Origin: Dickeya poaceiphila
GTDB taxonomy: Bacteria; Pseudomonadota; Gammaproteobacteria; Enterobacterales; Enterobacteriaceae
Length of the DNA: 64,000 nucleotides
Assembly (NCBI RefSeq): GCF_007858975.2
Contig: NZ_CP042220.2
Coordinates: 2,232,001 to 2,296,000, forward strand
Direction of reading: 5' to 3'
Positions 28,441 to 38,152 of this stretch are shown piece after piece (positions within the stretch are counted from its first letter, which is position 1; each line of letters begins with the position of its first letter). A program made the translations under genes and the position numbers. The notes beneath the pieces were generated by a model. The model saw nothing but the letters and a program-made list of their open reading frames with translations, had not been told where the DNA came from and did no database searches.

Positions 28441-30492
28441 CTATTTTGACAATGCCTGACGCTCCAGCACCATCAGCAAAAAGGTGAATTCCTGTGCGAT
28501 GTCTTCAAACTGAGCCAGACGGCCAGATTTACCGCCATGTCCTGACCCCATATCGGTGTGCAACAGCAGCAGGTGATCATCGGTTTTCAATTCACGCAAT
28601 TTTGCTACCCATTTGGCCGGTTCCCAATATTGAACCTGAGAATCGTGCAGACCCGTGGTCACCAGCAGATGGGGATACGCCTGCGCCGATACGCTGTCAT
28701 AAGGACTATATTGTTTGATGTACTGATAATCCCCCATATTGTTGGGGTTGCCCCACTCATCATATTCACCAGTAGTGAGTGGAATAGACTCGTCCAGCAT
28801 GGTGGTGAGCACATCGACAAACGGCACCTGTGCTACCACACCATGGAACAGTGACGGCGCCATATTGATGACAGCGCCCATCAGTAATCCGCCGGCACTG
28901 CCGCCCATCGCAAAGGTTTTTGCCGAATCGCCATAACCGCGTGCCAGCAGAGTCTGTGTGACATCGATGAAATCCGTAAAGGTGTTCATTTTGTTGAACA
29001 ACCGCCCTTGATCATGCCATTGCTGCCCTAACTCGCCACCGCCGCGAATATGCGCCAGGGCATACACAAAACCGCGATCAAGCAGGCTAAGGCGGCTGCT
29101 GCTGAACTCCGGATCCATGCTACTGCCATAAGCACCATAGCCATAGACCAGCAGCGGACTTTGAGCCAGTTTGCAATCTTTCTGATATACCAACGATACT
29201 GGTACTGATTCACCATCACGGGCGGTTACCCACACACGTTCACTTCGGTAATTACCCGCATCAAAATTTTTCACTTCGGATTGTTTGAGCACCACCTGCA
29301 CGCCGGTTGCCATATCCAACTCATAAATAGTCATTGGTGTGGTCATTGAGGAATAGCCGTAACGCAGTTGCGTACTTTCTGGCGTCGGGTTATAGCTCAG
29401 CCAGGTCACATAGGCCGGGTCGTTAAAGGTTATCTGGCGAGATTCCGCCGTCTGCCAGTGAACATAGCGAATATGAGTCAGTCCGCGCTCACGCTCTTCA
29501 ACGACGTACCAGTCATCAAACAGCGAAAACCCTTCCAGCACACGTTCCGGACGCGGGGCAATCAACGCATCCCACGTTGACTCGCTGGCGTCGCTGGCAC
29601 GATAAAAGCCGAAGGTTTTGCCATCCTTATTGGAGCGAACATAAAATGCATCGCGGAAATGGTCGATCACATATTCGTGATCCGGTCGGCGCGGCACAAA
29701 CACACACGGTTTTGCCTGCGGGTCAGCGGCATCCAGCAACAGAATTTCTGTACTGGTAGTGCTGTCGAGATAAATCAGGATATAACGCTCAGATGTGGTT
29801 TTATCCAGACTAAGATAGAACGCATCATCCGTTTCTTCATACACCAGTTCATCCAGTTGCGGATCATCCCCTAAACGATGTCGATACACCTGATAAGGCA
29901 GCAAGGTCTGCGGATGTTTACGCACGTAATAGAAGGTACGAGAATCTGACGCCCACTCACTACCCGCAGAGACATTCTCCAGTCGATCTGCCAGCCACTC
30001 GCCAGTGGTGAGGTCCTGAAACGTCACCACATACTGCCGACGAGAGAGCAAATCTTCCGCCACGCTCATCAGACGGTTATCAGGGCTGACACCCAGCGCA
30101 CCAAGATTATAGAATTCACTGCCTGCCGCCCGCTGATTACCATCCAGCAATACCTGCCAGGCGTCGTTCTCCGTTTCCTGTTCCGGCTGACGCTGATAGA
30201 TAGCGTAATCTTTGCCGGATTCATAACGGCTCTGGTAACGATAGCCGCGTTTCACATAGGGCACGGAAACATCTTCACCGGGAATCCGCGCCACCATTTC
30301 CTCATACAAGGTCTGACGCAACGCCGCATGAGGTGCCATCGTCTGCTCGCAATAACGATTCTCTTCCTGCAGCCAACCCAGCACCTCTGGGTTATTGCGT
30401 TCATCATCTCGCAGCCAGTAGTAATTATCGATGCGGGTATCGCCATGCATCGTCATCACATGCGGGCGTCTTTCGGCTTGCGGCGCTTTCAT
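28441..30492 (-). CDS. ptrB: Oligopeptidase B (protease II)
   Basis: This 683-residue prolyl-oligopeptidase family serine peptidase cleaves after basic residues in short peptides. An N-terminal beta-propeller ([13 protein letters not shown] start) is followed by the alpha/beta-hydrolase domain: nucleophile in [11 protein letters not shown], Asp in [12 protein letters not shown], and His in [12 protein letters not shown]. The ATG at 30492 has AAGGAG at eight bases. A GTG at 30501 would abut that site and is less likely. It diverges from purT. Confidence 0.95.
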   Translation of the reverse strand: MKAPQAERRPHVMTMHGDTRIDNYYWLRDDERNNPEVLGWLQEENRYCEQTMAPHAALRQTLYEEMVARIPGEDVSVPYVKRGYRYQSRYESGKDYAIYQRQPEQETENDAWQVLLDGNQRAAGSEFYNLGALGVSPDNRLMSVAEDLLSRRQYVVTFQDLTTGEWLADRLENVSAGSEWASDSRTFYYVRKHPQTLLPYQVYRHRLGDDPQLDELVYEETDDAFYLSLDKTTSERYILIYLDSTTSTEILLLDAADPQAKPCVFVPRRPDHEYVIDHFRDAFYVRSNKDGKTFGFYRASDASESTWDALIAPRPERVLEGFSLFDDWYVVEERERGLTHIRYVHWQTAESRQITFNDPAYVTWLSYNPTPESTQLRYGYSSMTTPMTIYELDMATGVQVVLKQSEVKNFDAGNYRSERVWVTARDGESVPVSLVYQKDCKLAQSPLLVYGYGAYGSSMDPEFSSSRLSLLDRGFVYALAHIRGGGELGQQWHDQGRLFNKMNTFTDFIDVTQTLLARGYGDSAKTFAMGGSAGGLLMGAVINMAPSLFHGVVAQVPFVDVLTTMLDESIPLTTGEYDEWGNPNNMGDYQYIKQYSPYDSVSAQAYPHLLVTTGLHDSQVQYWEPAKWVAKLRELKTDDHLLLLHTDMGSGHGGKSGRLAQFEDIAQEFTFLLMVLERQALSK

Positions 30493-30681
30493 CCACGTCA
30501 CTCCTTTCCATCATTGATCAGGTTCTGCCTTACATCGCCTCTCGGTTTATGCTGGCGAACCAGCGGCAATGAGGCAGCAAATGCCCAAAGCCTGTCATGA
30601 ATCGGCAGGGGAATCCAGCACGTGCCGAGATCTGCATGAATTTTCAATCGCTTTTGCGTACCGGTACGCGAATGATGCCAA

Positions 30682-30697
30682 ACGCAAACGTTTTCGT
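30682..30697. promoter_or_regulatory. PurR operator of purT
   Basis: ACGCAAACGTTTTCGT matches the PurR consensus ACGCAAACGTTTNCNT completely. A TATACT -10 box begins at 30699 directly after it, so the repressor would block the promoter. purT is a known PurR target in E. coli. Confidence 0.9.
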
Positions 30698-30778
30698 TTA
30701 TACTGCAGCCACGTTCGGGCCCCAGTCTGCCCGTTTTTACTACAACCTCTTTCTTACAACACCATCAGGTATCAGGTT

Positions 30779-31957
30779 ATGTTAACAATGGGAACAGCCC
30801 TGCGTCCCGGAGCCACTCGCGTCATGCTGTTAGGCTCCGGCGAGTTGGGAAAAGAAGTGGCGATAGAGTGTCAGCGTCTGGGAATTGAAGTCATCGCGGT
30901 GGATCGCTACGCCGATGCCCCGGCAATGCAGGTTGCCCATCGTAGCCATGTCATCAATATGTTGGACTGCGACGCATTAAAACAGCTGGTATTGCAGGAA
31001 CGCCCCGATTATATCGTGCCTGAAATCGAAGCTATCGCCACCGACATGCTGGTTGCTTTGGAACAGCAAGGGCAACGTGTAGTGCCGTGCGCTGAAGCCA
31101 CCCGTCTTACCATGAACCGTGAAGGTATCCGCCGGCTGGCAGCGGAAACGCTGGGCTTGCCGACGTCCAGTTATCGTTTTGCCGCTGACGAAGTCGCGTT
31201 TCGTCAGGCCGCTCAGGAGTTAGGCTTTCCCTGTATCGTCAAACCGGTGATGAGTTCCTCAGGGAAAGGTCAGAGCCTGATCCGTTCTCCCGAACAGTTG
31301 GATCACGCCTGGCGCTATGCCCAGGAAGGGGGCCGGGCTGGCGGCGGAAAAGTGATTGTAGAAGGGCTGGTAAAATTCGATTTCGAAATCACACTGTTAA
31401 CCATCCATGCCGTTGACGGCCTGCACTTCTGCGAACCGATTGGTCACCGTCAGGAAGACGGCGATTACCGTGAATCCTGGCAACCGCAACAGATGAGCGA
31501 CCTGGCGTTAACGCGGGCTAAACAGATTGCGGGTAACGTAGTAAAAGCGCTGGGAGGGTTCGGCCTGTTTGGCGTGGAGCTGTTTATCTGCGGTGACGAT
31601 GTCATTTTCAGTGAGGTTTCGCCGCGCCCACACGATACCGGCATGGTGACGCTCATTTCGCAGGATCTGTCCGAGTTTGCCTTACATGTTCGCGCATTTC
31701 TCGGTTTGCCGATCGGTGCAATCCGCCAGTACGGTCCATCCGCTTCTGCGGTTATTCTGCCGGAGCTAACCAGCAATAATGCACGTTATCAAGGGCTGGA
31801 ACACGCGCTGCAACCCCATACACAGATTCGTCTGTTCGGCAAACCGGACATCAGCGGACGCCGTCGGATGGGTGTCGCACTGGCGACCGCCGACAGCACC
31901 GATGCGGCAGTACAACTGGCGAAAGCAAGTGCATCTGCCGTTAATGTCATCGGCTAA
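30779..31957 (+). CDS. purT: Formate-dependent GAR transformylase
   Basis: This 392-residue ATP-grasp enzyme (same length as E. coli PurT) makes formylglycinamide ribotide from GAR, ATP and formate in purine synthesis. Features: [14 protein letters not shown] (GAR-binding N-domain), [24 protein letters not shown] (ATP-grasp loop) and [18 protein letters not shown] (metal ligands). Formate can come from PurU, also in this window. The reading frame opens 210 bases earlier, but the ATG at 30779 gives the family start [16 protein letters not shown]. Controlled by the PurR box upstream. Confidence 0.96.
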   Translation: MLTMGTALRPGATRVMLLGSGELGKEVAIECQRLGIEVIAVDRYADAPAMQVAHRSHVINMLDCDALKQLVLQERPDYIVPEIEAIATDMLVALEQQGQRVVPCAEATRLTMNREGIRRLAAETLGLPTSSYRFAADEVAFRQAAQELGFPCIVKPVMSSSGKGQSLIRSPEQLDHAWRYAQEGGRAGGGKVIVEGLVKFDFEITLLTIHAVDGLHFCEPIGHRQEDGDYRESWQPQQMSDLALTRAKQIAGNVVKALGGFGLFGVELFICGDDVIFSEVSPRPHDTGMVTLISQDLSEFALHVRAFLGLPIGAIRQYGPSASAVILPELTSNNARYQGLEHALQPHTQIRLFGKPDISGRRRMGVALATADSTDAAVQLAKASASAVNVIG

Positions 31958-31984
31958 CGTCAGGCACAAAACGCGATTAAACAC

Positions 31985-32011
31985 AAAAAAGCCCGCAATT
32001 GCGGGCTTTTT
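31985..32011. terminator. Bidirectional terminator between purT and eda
   Basis: AAAAAAGCCCGC-AATT-GCGGGCTTTTT forms a stem with T-runs on both strands, serving the convergent purT and eda genes. Confidence 0.9.
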
Positions 32012-32034
32012 GAATGAAAAAAGGGAAAAAACGA

Positions 32035-32676
32035 TTAGGCTGTCGCACCTGCGACTGCTTCACGCGCCAGCATGGTGATGCGATCATAATCGCCGCTTTC
32101 CAATGCATCAGCAGGCACCAGCCAGGAACCACCGACGCACAGCACGCTTTTCAGCGCCAGATAGTCGCGGTAATTCTTCAGCGAAATGCCGCCAGTCGGG
32201 CAAAAACGGATCTTGCCGAACGGACCCGCTATCGCCTGAAGTGCTTTTACCCCACCGTTAGCCTCTGCCGGGAAGAATTTAAACTCACGCAAACCGTAAT
32301 CCATCCCCAGCATCAGTTCGGATACCGTGCTAATTCCAGGGATCAGCGGAATGGTGCCTTCTGTTGCGGCTTTCAACAACGGCTCAGTCAGACCAGGGCT
32401 GATGGCAAACTGCGCCCCTGCTGCGGTCACTTCCGCCAATTGCTGCGGGTTGATAACCGTGCCCGCACCGACGATGGCGTCCGGTACTTCCTGAGCGATG
32501 AGGCGAATTGCCTCTACCGCGCAATCGGTACGCAGCGTCAGTTCCAGCACACGTACGCCACCCGCCACCAGTGCTTTCGCCATCGGCACCGCGTGTTCCA
32601 GTTTATTAATCACAATTACAGGAACAACCGGACCGGCTGTCAGAATGTGTTCCGCACTGGTTTTCCAGTTTTTCAT
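32035..32676 (-). CDS. eda: KDPG aldolase (2-keto-3-deoxy-6-phosphogluconate aldolase)
   Basis: This 213-residue class I aldolase has the E. coli Eda length. It splits KDPG into pyruvate and glyceraldehyde-3-phosphate. The Schiff-base Lys is in [11 protein letters not shown], with catalytic Glu in VLELTLRT and the GAGTVINP and CPTGGI motifs. In pectinolytic enterobacteria the gene is called kdgA and finishes pectin and glucuronate breakdown. zwf lies 152 bases upstream on the same strand, and edd, which sits between them in E. coli, is absent. ATG 32676 fits the family; the ORF opens at 32709. Confidence 0.96.
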   Translation of the reverse strand: MKNWKTSAEHILTAGPVVPVIVINKLEHAVPMAKALVAGGVRVLELTLRTDCAVEAIRLIAQEVPDAIVGAGTVINPQQLAEVTAAGAQFAISPGLTEPLLKAATEGTIPLIPGISTVSELMLGMDYGLREFKFFPAEANGGVKALQAIAGPFGKIRFCPTGGISLKNYRDYLALKSVLCVGGSWLVPADALESGDYDRITMLAREAVAGATA

Positions 32677-32828
32677 CGAGGGTAATCTCCAGTCATGCCC
32701 AACGGGCATCGATTAATTATCTGGCGCGCCCCTGCCACAGGGATCTGCAGTGACCCACAGATGTCCGACCGCACCGTCAGCCAAAAAACGCTAACGGCTT
32801 CGCCCTGCTACAGACAGGGCAAAACCGC

Positions 32829-34304
32829 TTATTCCACCTCGTTCCAGGAACGCCCATCGCGGGTAATCATGGCGACAGAGGCTACCGGTCCCCAGGTCCC
32901 AGCCTGATAAGGCTTGGGAGAATCATTGTCCATTGCCCAGGCATCCATAATCGAATCCACCCATTTCCAGGCTTCTTCCACCTCGTCACGACGCACAAAC
33001 AGCGCCTGAATACCGCGCATACTTTCCAGCAACAACCGTTCATAGGCGTCAGCCAGATGTTGCTGGTTAAAGGTTTCCGAGAAGCTCAGGTCAAGCTTGG
33101 TCGTCTGCAAACGATGTTTATGGTCAAGCCCAGGGATCTTGTTGAGAATCTGGATTTCCACCCCTTCGTCCGGTTGCAGACGGATGATCAGCTTGTTTTG
33201 CGGCAACTGCTGATAGGAATCGTGGAATAAATTGAGCGCCGGGTTTTTAAAGTAGACCACCACTTCCGAGCATTTTGACGGCAAGCGCTTGCCGGTGCGC
33301 AGATAAAACGGTACACCGGACCAACGCCAGTCATCGATATCGACGCGAATCGCCACGAAGGTTTCGGTATTACTGGTTTTGTTGGCCCCTTCTTCTTCCA
33401 GATAACCCGGCACTTTCTTGCCCTGGACAAACCCGCTGGTGTACTGACCACGCACCGTTACGTCATGCACGTTGGATCGATCAATACGGCGCAGTGACCG
33501 CAGGACTTTCACCTTCTCATCACGAATGCGATCAGTGCTTAGATCCGCCGGCGGCGACATGGCAATCATGGTCAAAATTTGCAACAGATGGTTCTGAATC
33601 ATGTCGCGCATCTGGCCAGCTTTATCGAAATACCCCCAACGTCCTTCAATGCCGACCTCTTCCGCCACGGTAATCTGCACGTGGTCGATAGTGCGGTTAT
33701 CCCAATTGTTGGCAAACAAGGAATTGGCGAAACGTAGCGCCAGCAAATTCAGCACGGTTTCTTTGCCGAGATAGTGGTCGATACGGTAGACCTGGCTTTC
33801 GTTGAAAAACTCCGCCACCTGATTATTGATCACCCGTGACGACGCCAGATCCGTGCCCAGCGGTTTTTCCATCACCACGCGCGCCGGTTCTTTATTCAGA
33901 CCAGCCTGCCCCAGGCCGCGGCAGATCGCACCGAAAGTGCTCGGCGGCATGGCGAAATAATTGATAGTAGTGCGATTAGGCTGATCGAGCATCAATCCTA
34001 AGCGCTTAAAACCTTCAGTGTCTTCCACATCCAGATTACAGAAGTCAAGCCGATTGCTCAGTGTTGTCCATAATGCCGGGTCAAGCGGCTCCTTGAGAAA
34101 GGTTTCCAGCGCTTCATGCACCACATTGGTATAGGCGTCGCGGTCCCATGCCGCCCTTCCTACACCGATAATGCGGGTTTCTGGATGAATATGGCCTGCT
34201 TTTTCCAGTTGATACAGTGAAGGCAGCAATTTACGGCGCGCAAGGTCGCCCTTCGCACCGAAAATAACCAGGTCACACGCCTGGGCTGTTGACGTTACCG
34301 CCAT
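32829..34304 (-). CDS. zwf: Glucose-6-phosphate 1-dehydrogenase
   Basis: This 491-residue enzyme (same as E. coli Zwf) makes 6-phosphogluconolactone and NADPH, opening the pentose phosphate pathway. The NADP motif FGAKGDLARRKLLPSLY is near the N-terminus, the active-site RIDHYLGKETV near residue 178, and the substrate/structural EKPLG loop before it. ATG 34304 has AGGAG upstream. A HexR-type operator lies 26 bases upstream of the start, and hexR itself is divergent. Confidence 0.97.
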   Translation of the reverse strand: MAVTSTAQACDLVIFGAKGDLARRKLLPSLYQLEKAGHIHPETRIIGVGRAAWDRDAYTNVVHEALETFLKEPLDPALWTTLSNRLDFCNLDVEDTEGFKRLGLMLDQPNRTTINYFAMPPSTFGAICRGLGQAGLNKEPARVVMEKPLGTDLASSRVINNQVAEFFNESQVYRIDHYLGKETVLNLLALRFANSLFANNWDNRTIDHVQITVAEEVGIEGRWGYFDKAGQMRDMIQNHLLQILTMIAMSPPADLSTDRIRDEKVKVLRSLRRIDRSNVHDVTVRGQYTSGFVQGKKVPGYLEEEGANKTSNTETFVAIRVDIDDWRWSGVPFYLRTGKRLPSKCSEVVVYFKNPALNLFHDSYQQLPQNKLIIRLQPDEGVEIQILNKIPGLDHKHRLQTTKLDLSFSETFNQQHLADAYERLLLESMRGIQALFVRRDEVEEAWKWVDSIMDAWAMDNDSPKPYQAGTWGPVASVAMITRDGRSWNEVE

Positions 34305-34669
34305 TTTCAATCTCCTCATTGCAGGACGCTGTAATTTTATTACATTAATAATGTACTATTTTTGACACAAACCAGTAAACCCGTGAGAAAACCACATTAT
34401 CAACTGGTTACTGTATCACAAGACCTCAGAACCTATTGTGCTGGTGAAAAAAATGAGTCTGGCATCTACTTAAAAGAGAAACTTTCCATCATTTTTGACA
34501 GCCAATTACCATTCTGAAAGTTAGACACACATCATATTCTGACAAAAAAAGCTGATGCCTTGCTGTGTCGCCCTCTGCCAACCGTTACTGGCTCGTAGTA
34601 TATTTCATAAAATCTGCATCGGTTTCACCTTTGGGTGAAATCCAAAATACCATAGATGGTCGTTGTCAT
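34305..34669. other. zwf / hexR divergent regulatory region
   Basis: This 365-base AT-rich region holds a HexR box near zwf (34330-34344) and a hairpin GGTTTCACC-TTT-GGGTGAAATCC at 34621-34643 in the hexR leader. No ORF is supported, although the hexR frame stays open upstream to 34565. Confidence 0.65.
34330..34344. promoter_or_regulatory. HexR operator in the zwf promoter
   Basis: TGTAAT-TTT-ATTACA is a perfect 6-bp inverted repeat with three-base centre, matching the HexR motif known from gamma-proteobacteria. HexR represses glycolytic and Entner-Doudoroff genes and is released by KDPG, the Eda substrate. Confidence 0.85.
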
Positions 34670-35539
34670 ATGAATATGCTGGAAAAAATCCAGGGTCATC
34701 TGGAGTTGTTAAGCAAATCGGAACGAAAGGTGGCGGAAGTTATTCTCGCCTCGCCTCAGACAGCCATCCACTCCAGTATCGCCACTCTCGCCGGCATGGC
34801 CGAGGTCAGTGAACCCACAGTCAATCGCTTCTGTCGCCGTCTGGATACCAAAGGCTTTCCTGATTTTAAACTGCATCTGGCGCAGAGCCTGGCCAACGGA
34901 ACACCTTACGTGAACCGCAATGTGGAGGAAGACGACTCGGTTGAGTCTTACACCAGCAAGATTTTTGAATCAACCATGGCTGGGCTGGAACATGTGAAGT
35001 CCTGTCTGGATATACAGGCCATCAACCGCGCGGTGGATTTGCTCACTCAGGCGCGCAAGATTTCTTTCTTCGGGTTTGGCGCCTCGGCAGCGGTCGCCCA
35101 CGATGCGATGAACAAGTTTTTTCGTTTCAATATTCCAGTGGTTTACTTTGACGACCTGGTCATGCAGCGCATGAGTTGTATGAACTCCAGCGAGGGCGAC
35201 GTGGTAGTGCTGATTTCACATACTGGACGCACTAAAAGTCTGGTAGATATGGCGCGGCTGGCACGGGAAAACGACGCTACCGTCATCGCCATCACGTCGG
35301 ACAGTTCCCCTCTTTCGCGGGAAGCTTCACTCACGTTGCAGGTTGAGGTGCCGGAAGATACTGATGTTTATATGCCGATGGTGTCACGCATCGCCCAGTT
35401 GACGCTGATAGATGTATTGGCTACAGGTTTTACTCTGCGACGCGGCGCAAAATTCCGCGATAACTTGAAGCGTGTCAAGGAAGCATTACGAGAATCACGA
35501 TTTGATAAGGAAGAACGATTCAGCAATCCGTTTAATTAG
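34670..35539 (+). CDS. hexR: HexR family (RpiR-type) transcriptional regulator
   Basis: This 289-residue regulator matches E. coli HexR. An N-terminal RpiR helix-turn-helix ([16 protein letters not shown] ... [14 protein letters not shown]) is followed by a SIS sugar-phosphate-binding domain ([38 protein letters not shown]). It senses KDPG and controls central carbon genes including zwf. ATG 34670 gives the family start MNMLEKIQ. Confidence 0.96.
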   Translation: MNMLEKIQGHLELLSKSERKVAEVILASPQTAIHSSIATLAGMAEVSEPTVNRFCRRLDTKGFPDFKLHLAQSLANGTPYVNRNVEEDDSVESYTSKIFESTMAGLEHVKSCLDIQAINRAVDLLTQARKISFFGFGASAAVAHDAMNKFFRFNIPVVYFDDLVMQRMSCMNSSEGDVVVLISHTGRTKSLVDMARLARENDATVIAITSDSSPLSREASLTLQVEVPEDTDVYMPMVSRIAQLTLIDVLATGFTLRRGAKFRDNLKRVKEALRESRFDKEERFSNPFN

Positions 35540-35554
35540 TATGCTATAACATCG

Positions 35555-35597
35555 GGTGGCAAGGCGGGGAAGCCTCTCAGGAAGACATCCTGCCACC
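35555..35597 (+). other. Three-way-junction RNA-like fold between hexR and pykA
   Basis: An outer stem GGTGGCA / TGCCACC encloses two small hairpins, AGGC-GGGGA-AGCCT and AGGA-AGAC-ATCCT, giving a compact cloverleaf shape in 43 bases. It lies in the 167-base hexR-pykA gap. It could be a processed leader, terminator-like barrier or chance. Confidence 0.4.
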
Positions 35598-35706
35598 GAA
35601 TCATAATTATAGGCGCGGCATCCGGACAGCGCAGAGCGGCGGCAGTGTCCCCTCTCCTGACGGCATTACCACATTACAGCAGCTTCACCAGTCAACGGAG
35701 TTATAC

Positions 35707-37149
35707 ATGTCCAGACGGCTCAGAAGAACCAAAATCGTTACCACGTTAGGACCGGCTACAGACCGCGACAATAATCTGGAAAAGATCATTGCTGCCGGCG
35801 CAAACGTAGTTCGCCTGAACTTTTCTCACGGTACGCTGGAAGACCATCTTCTGCGCGCCAACAAAGTTCGCGAAATTGCGGCTAAACTTGGCCGTCATGT
35901 TGCGATTCTGGGCGACCTTCAGGGACCTAAAATTCGTGTATCGACCTTTAAAGAAGGAAAAATCTTCCTCAACGTGGGCGATAAATTCCTGCTGGATGCC
36001 AACCTTGGCAAAGGCGAAGGCGATAAAGAAAAAGTGGGTATCGACTACAAAGGATTACCCGGTGACGTAGTTTCCGGCGATATTCTGTTGCTGGACGATG
36101 GGCGTGTGCAGTTAAAAGTTCTGACGGTAGATGACATGAAAGTGTACACCGAAGTCACCGTTGGCGGTCCGCTGTCTAACAATAAGGGCATCAACAAACT
36201 GGGTGGAGGCTTGTCCGCAGAAGCATTAACTGAAAAAGACAAAGCCGATATCATCACCGCCGCCAAAATCGACGTAGACTTCCTGGCGGTATCATTCCCG
36301 CGTACTGGCGAAGATCTGCATTATGCTCGCCGTCTGGCACGCGAGGCCGGCAGTAACGCCAAAATCGTCTCCAAGGTAGAACGCGCAGAAGCCGTATCAA
36401 CCGATGAGGCCATGGACGACATTATTCTTGCCTCTGACGTAGTAATGGTTGCTCGTGGCGATCTGGGCGTAGAAATTGGTGACCCGGAACTGGTTGGCAT
36501 CCAGAAAAAACTGATTCGACGCGCTCGTCAGCTGAACCGTGCCGTCATTACGGCGACCCAAATGATGGAGTCGATGATCACCAATCCAATGCCGACCCGC
36601 GCTGAAGTGATGGACGTTGCCAACGCTGTACTGGACGGGACCGACGCGGTGATGCTCTCTGCAGAAACGGCTGCCGGCCAATACCCGGCGGAAACGGTCG
36701 CCGCCATGGCTAAGGTCTGTCTGGGTGCAGAAAAAATCCCCAGCATCAACGTATCCAAACACCGCCTTGATGTGCAGTTCGACAATGTGGAAGAGTCTAT
36801 CGCCATGTCCGCGATGTACGCGGCCAACCACCTTAACGGCGTCACCGCGATTATCGCCATGACCGAATCTGGTCGTACCGCGCTGATGATGTCCCGCATC
36901 AGTTCGGGTCTGCCGATTTTCGCTATGTCTTGTCACGAGCACACACTGAATTTAACCGCCCTTTATCGTGGCGTCACCCCGGTAAAGTTCACCAGCTATA
37001 CCGATGGTGTGGCGGCGGCTAACGACGCCGTACTGCTGCTGCGCGACAAAGGCTTCCTGATGTCGGGTGATCTGGTTATCGTCACCCAGGGTGATGTGAT
37101 GGGTACAGTCGGCACCACCAATACGGTGCGAGTACTACGGGTGGAATAA
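35707..37149 (+). CDS. pykA: Pyruvate kinase II
   Basis: This 480-residue enzyme has the same length as E. coli PykA. It makes pyruvate and ATP from PEP and ADP. Motifs include [32 protein letters not shown], the catalytic KVERAEAV, the [12 protein letters not shown] metal site and TATQMMESM. Downstream of hexR in the same direction, as in E. coli. Strong terminator after it. Confidence 0.97.
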   Translation: MSRRLRRTKIVTTLGPATDRDNNLEKIIAAGANVVRLNFSHGTLEDHLLRANKVREIAAKLGRHVAILGDLQGPKIRVSTFKEGKIFLNVGDKFLLDANLGKGEGDKEKVGIDYKGLPGDVVSGDILLLDDGRVQLKVLTVDDMKVYTEVTVGGPLSNNKGINKLGGGLSAEALTEKDKADIITAAKIDVDFLAVSFPRTGEDLHYARRLAREAGSNAKIVSKVERAEAVSTDEAMDDIILASDVVMVARGDLGVEIGDPELVGIQKKLIRRARQLNRAVITATQMMESMITNPMPTRAEVMDVANAVLDGTDAVMLSAETAAGQYPAETVAAMAKVCLGAEKIPSINVSKHRLDVQFDNVEESIAMSAMYAANHLNGVTAIIAMTESGRTALMMSRISSGLPIFAMSCHEHTLNLTALYRGVTPVKFTSYTDGVAAANDAVLLLRDKGFLMSGDLVIVTQGDVMGTVGTTNTVRVLRVE

Positions 37150-37183
37150 CCGCTTAGCAATACTGAAGCCTTTTATTTATGAC

Positions 37184-37220
37184 AAAAGCGGGGCGATAAC
37201 AGCGCCCCGCTTTATTTTTT
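37184..37220 (+). terminator. Terminator of pykA
   Basis: AAAGCGGGGCG / CGCCCCGCTTT stem of 11 bp followed by ATTTTTT. Confidence 0.93.
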
Positions 37221-37298
37221 AATATCGTCTGTCTTCGGGATGTTACCTGCTGGTTTACCTTACAGCATAACGAACTGACGCATGAGGTGGCAGCATGA

Positions 37299-37730
37299 CT
37301 ATGTTGTTGAAACGTGCTGGTGTTCAGTATGTTGCTCCAGCCCACCAAAGAGATTGGCACGGCTGATACTAAAGCGCCCGTCACTGTAGTAAACGTCATA
37401 GCCGCCGAATAGATTGGCACAGCTGGTACTATCTGAACCATCACTGTAGTGGGTATCCAACCCGCCTGAGCGATTCATACGGCTGATGCTACTGGTGCCG
37501 TCACTAAAATAAGTATCATATCCACCAGACAGGTTAACCAGGCTGATACTGGTTCGCCCATCACTGTAGCAGGTATCAAACCCGCCAGACTGATTGGCTC
37601 GGCTGGTAGATGTCGAACCGTCAGTATAACGGCAGTCCTGACCGCCGGAGAGATTGACACGGCAGCTCTCAGCCGAAGAAACAGGAGTCTGTGCGGTGAG
37701 TAAAGCGAGACATAAAAGCGGTTTATTCAT
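37299..37730 (-). CDS. Exported protein with six 20-residue tandem repeats
   Basis: This 143-residue protein begins with a signal peptide (MNKPLLCLALLTAQTPVSSA). The rest is almost entirely one repeat: Gly-Gly pairs at 29-30, 49-50, 69-70, 89-90, 109-110 and 129-130, an exact period of 20. The unit reads S-x-x-N-[LQR]-[SF]-G-G-x-D-x-x-[YF]-[ST]-D-G-x-x-S-[TI]. A short C-terminal tail (LEQHTEHQHVSTT) caps it. Scattered Cys at 23, 33, 54 and 104. The pattern suggests a small beta-solenoid or beta-roll, possibly calcium- or surface-binding via the DG turns (inference). Start 37730 is chosen by the signal peptide; its ribosome site is weak. I recognise no named family. Confidence 0.78.
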   Translation of the reverse strand: MNKPLLCLALLTAQTPVSSAESCRVNLSGGQDCRYTDGSTSTSRANQSGGFDTCYSDGRTSISLVNLSGGYDTYFSDGTSSISRMNRSGGLDTHYSDGSDSTSCANLFGGYDVYYSDGRFSISRANLFGGLEQHTEHQHVSTT

Positions 37731-38152
37731 AATAAAATAACCCAATCTTTCTCCAAAAAAATACGTCATATCTCCCCACTCAGGAATAACGCATTGGCTA
37801 TTTCTCAATAACGCCGAATATGATTATCTCCTGACCGGGGAATTTATTGCCATTCATAGGAACATTACGGTTTCTTTTATTGTCGCGCGATATTTACCGT
37901 GCCGTCCGTTAACTAACGGACAATTTTACCTGGCGTCATTATTATTGCTTTTCATCTCATCCATTTTCTCTGCACTGCTGGTTTTAGTTTTCTTTATGAC
38001 ATTGGTGCTATCGACATGTTGCTTTTTCCTAAACCCATTACTGTGGTTTAAACAAACCCTGACGACCAGAATCAGAGAATCAGGAACATATGCAACAAGG
38101 GAGAAACCGCTGGTCTCTCCCTTGTTGCATAGCATACCTGCTCGTATATTCT
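37731..38152. other. Intergenic region repeat protein / lpxM
   Basis: These 422 AT-rich bases contain open frames on both strands but none with a credible start or family match. The notable content is a 16-bp perfect inverted repeat at 38089-38131. Confidence 0.5.
38089..38131. repeat. 16-bp perfect inverted repeat near lpxM end
   Basis: TATGCAACAAGGGAGA and its exact complement TCTCCCTTGTTGCATA are separated by 11 bases. No T-run follows on either strand, so it is not a typical terminator. It sits 22 bases beyond the lpxM stop and could be a hairpin that protects the mRNA end. Confidence 0.85.

Noticed and set aside
32014..32685. 223-codon open frame antisense to eda
   Set aside because: Lies opposite a confident aldolase gene and overlaps the shared terminator.
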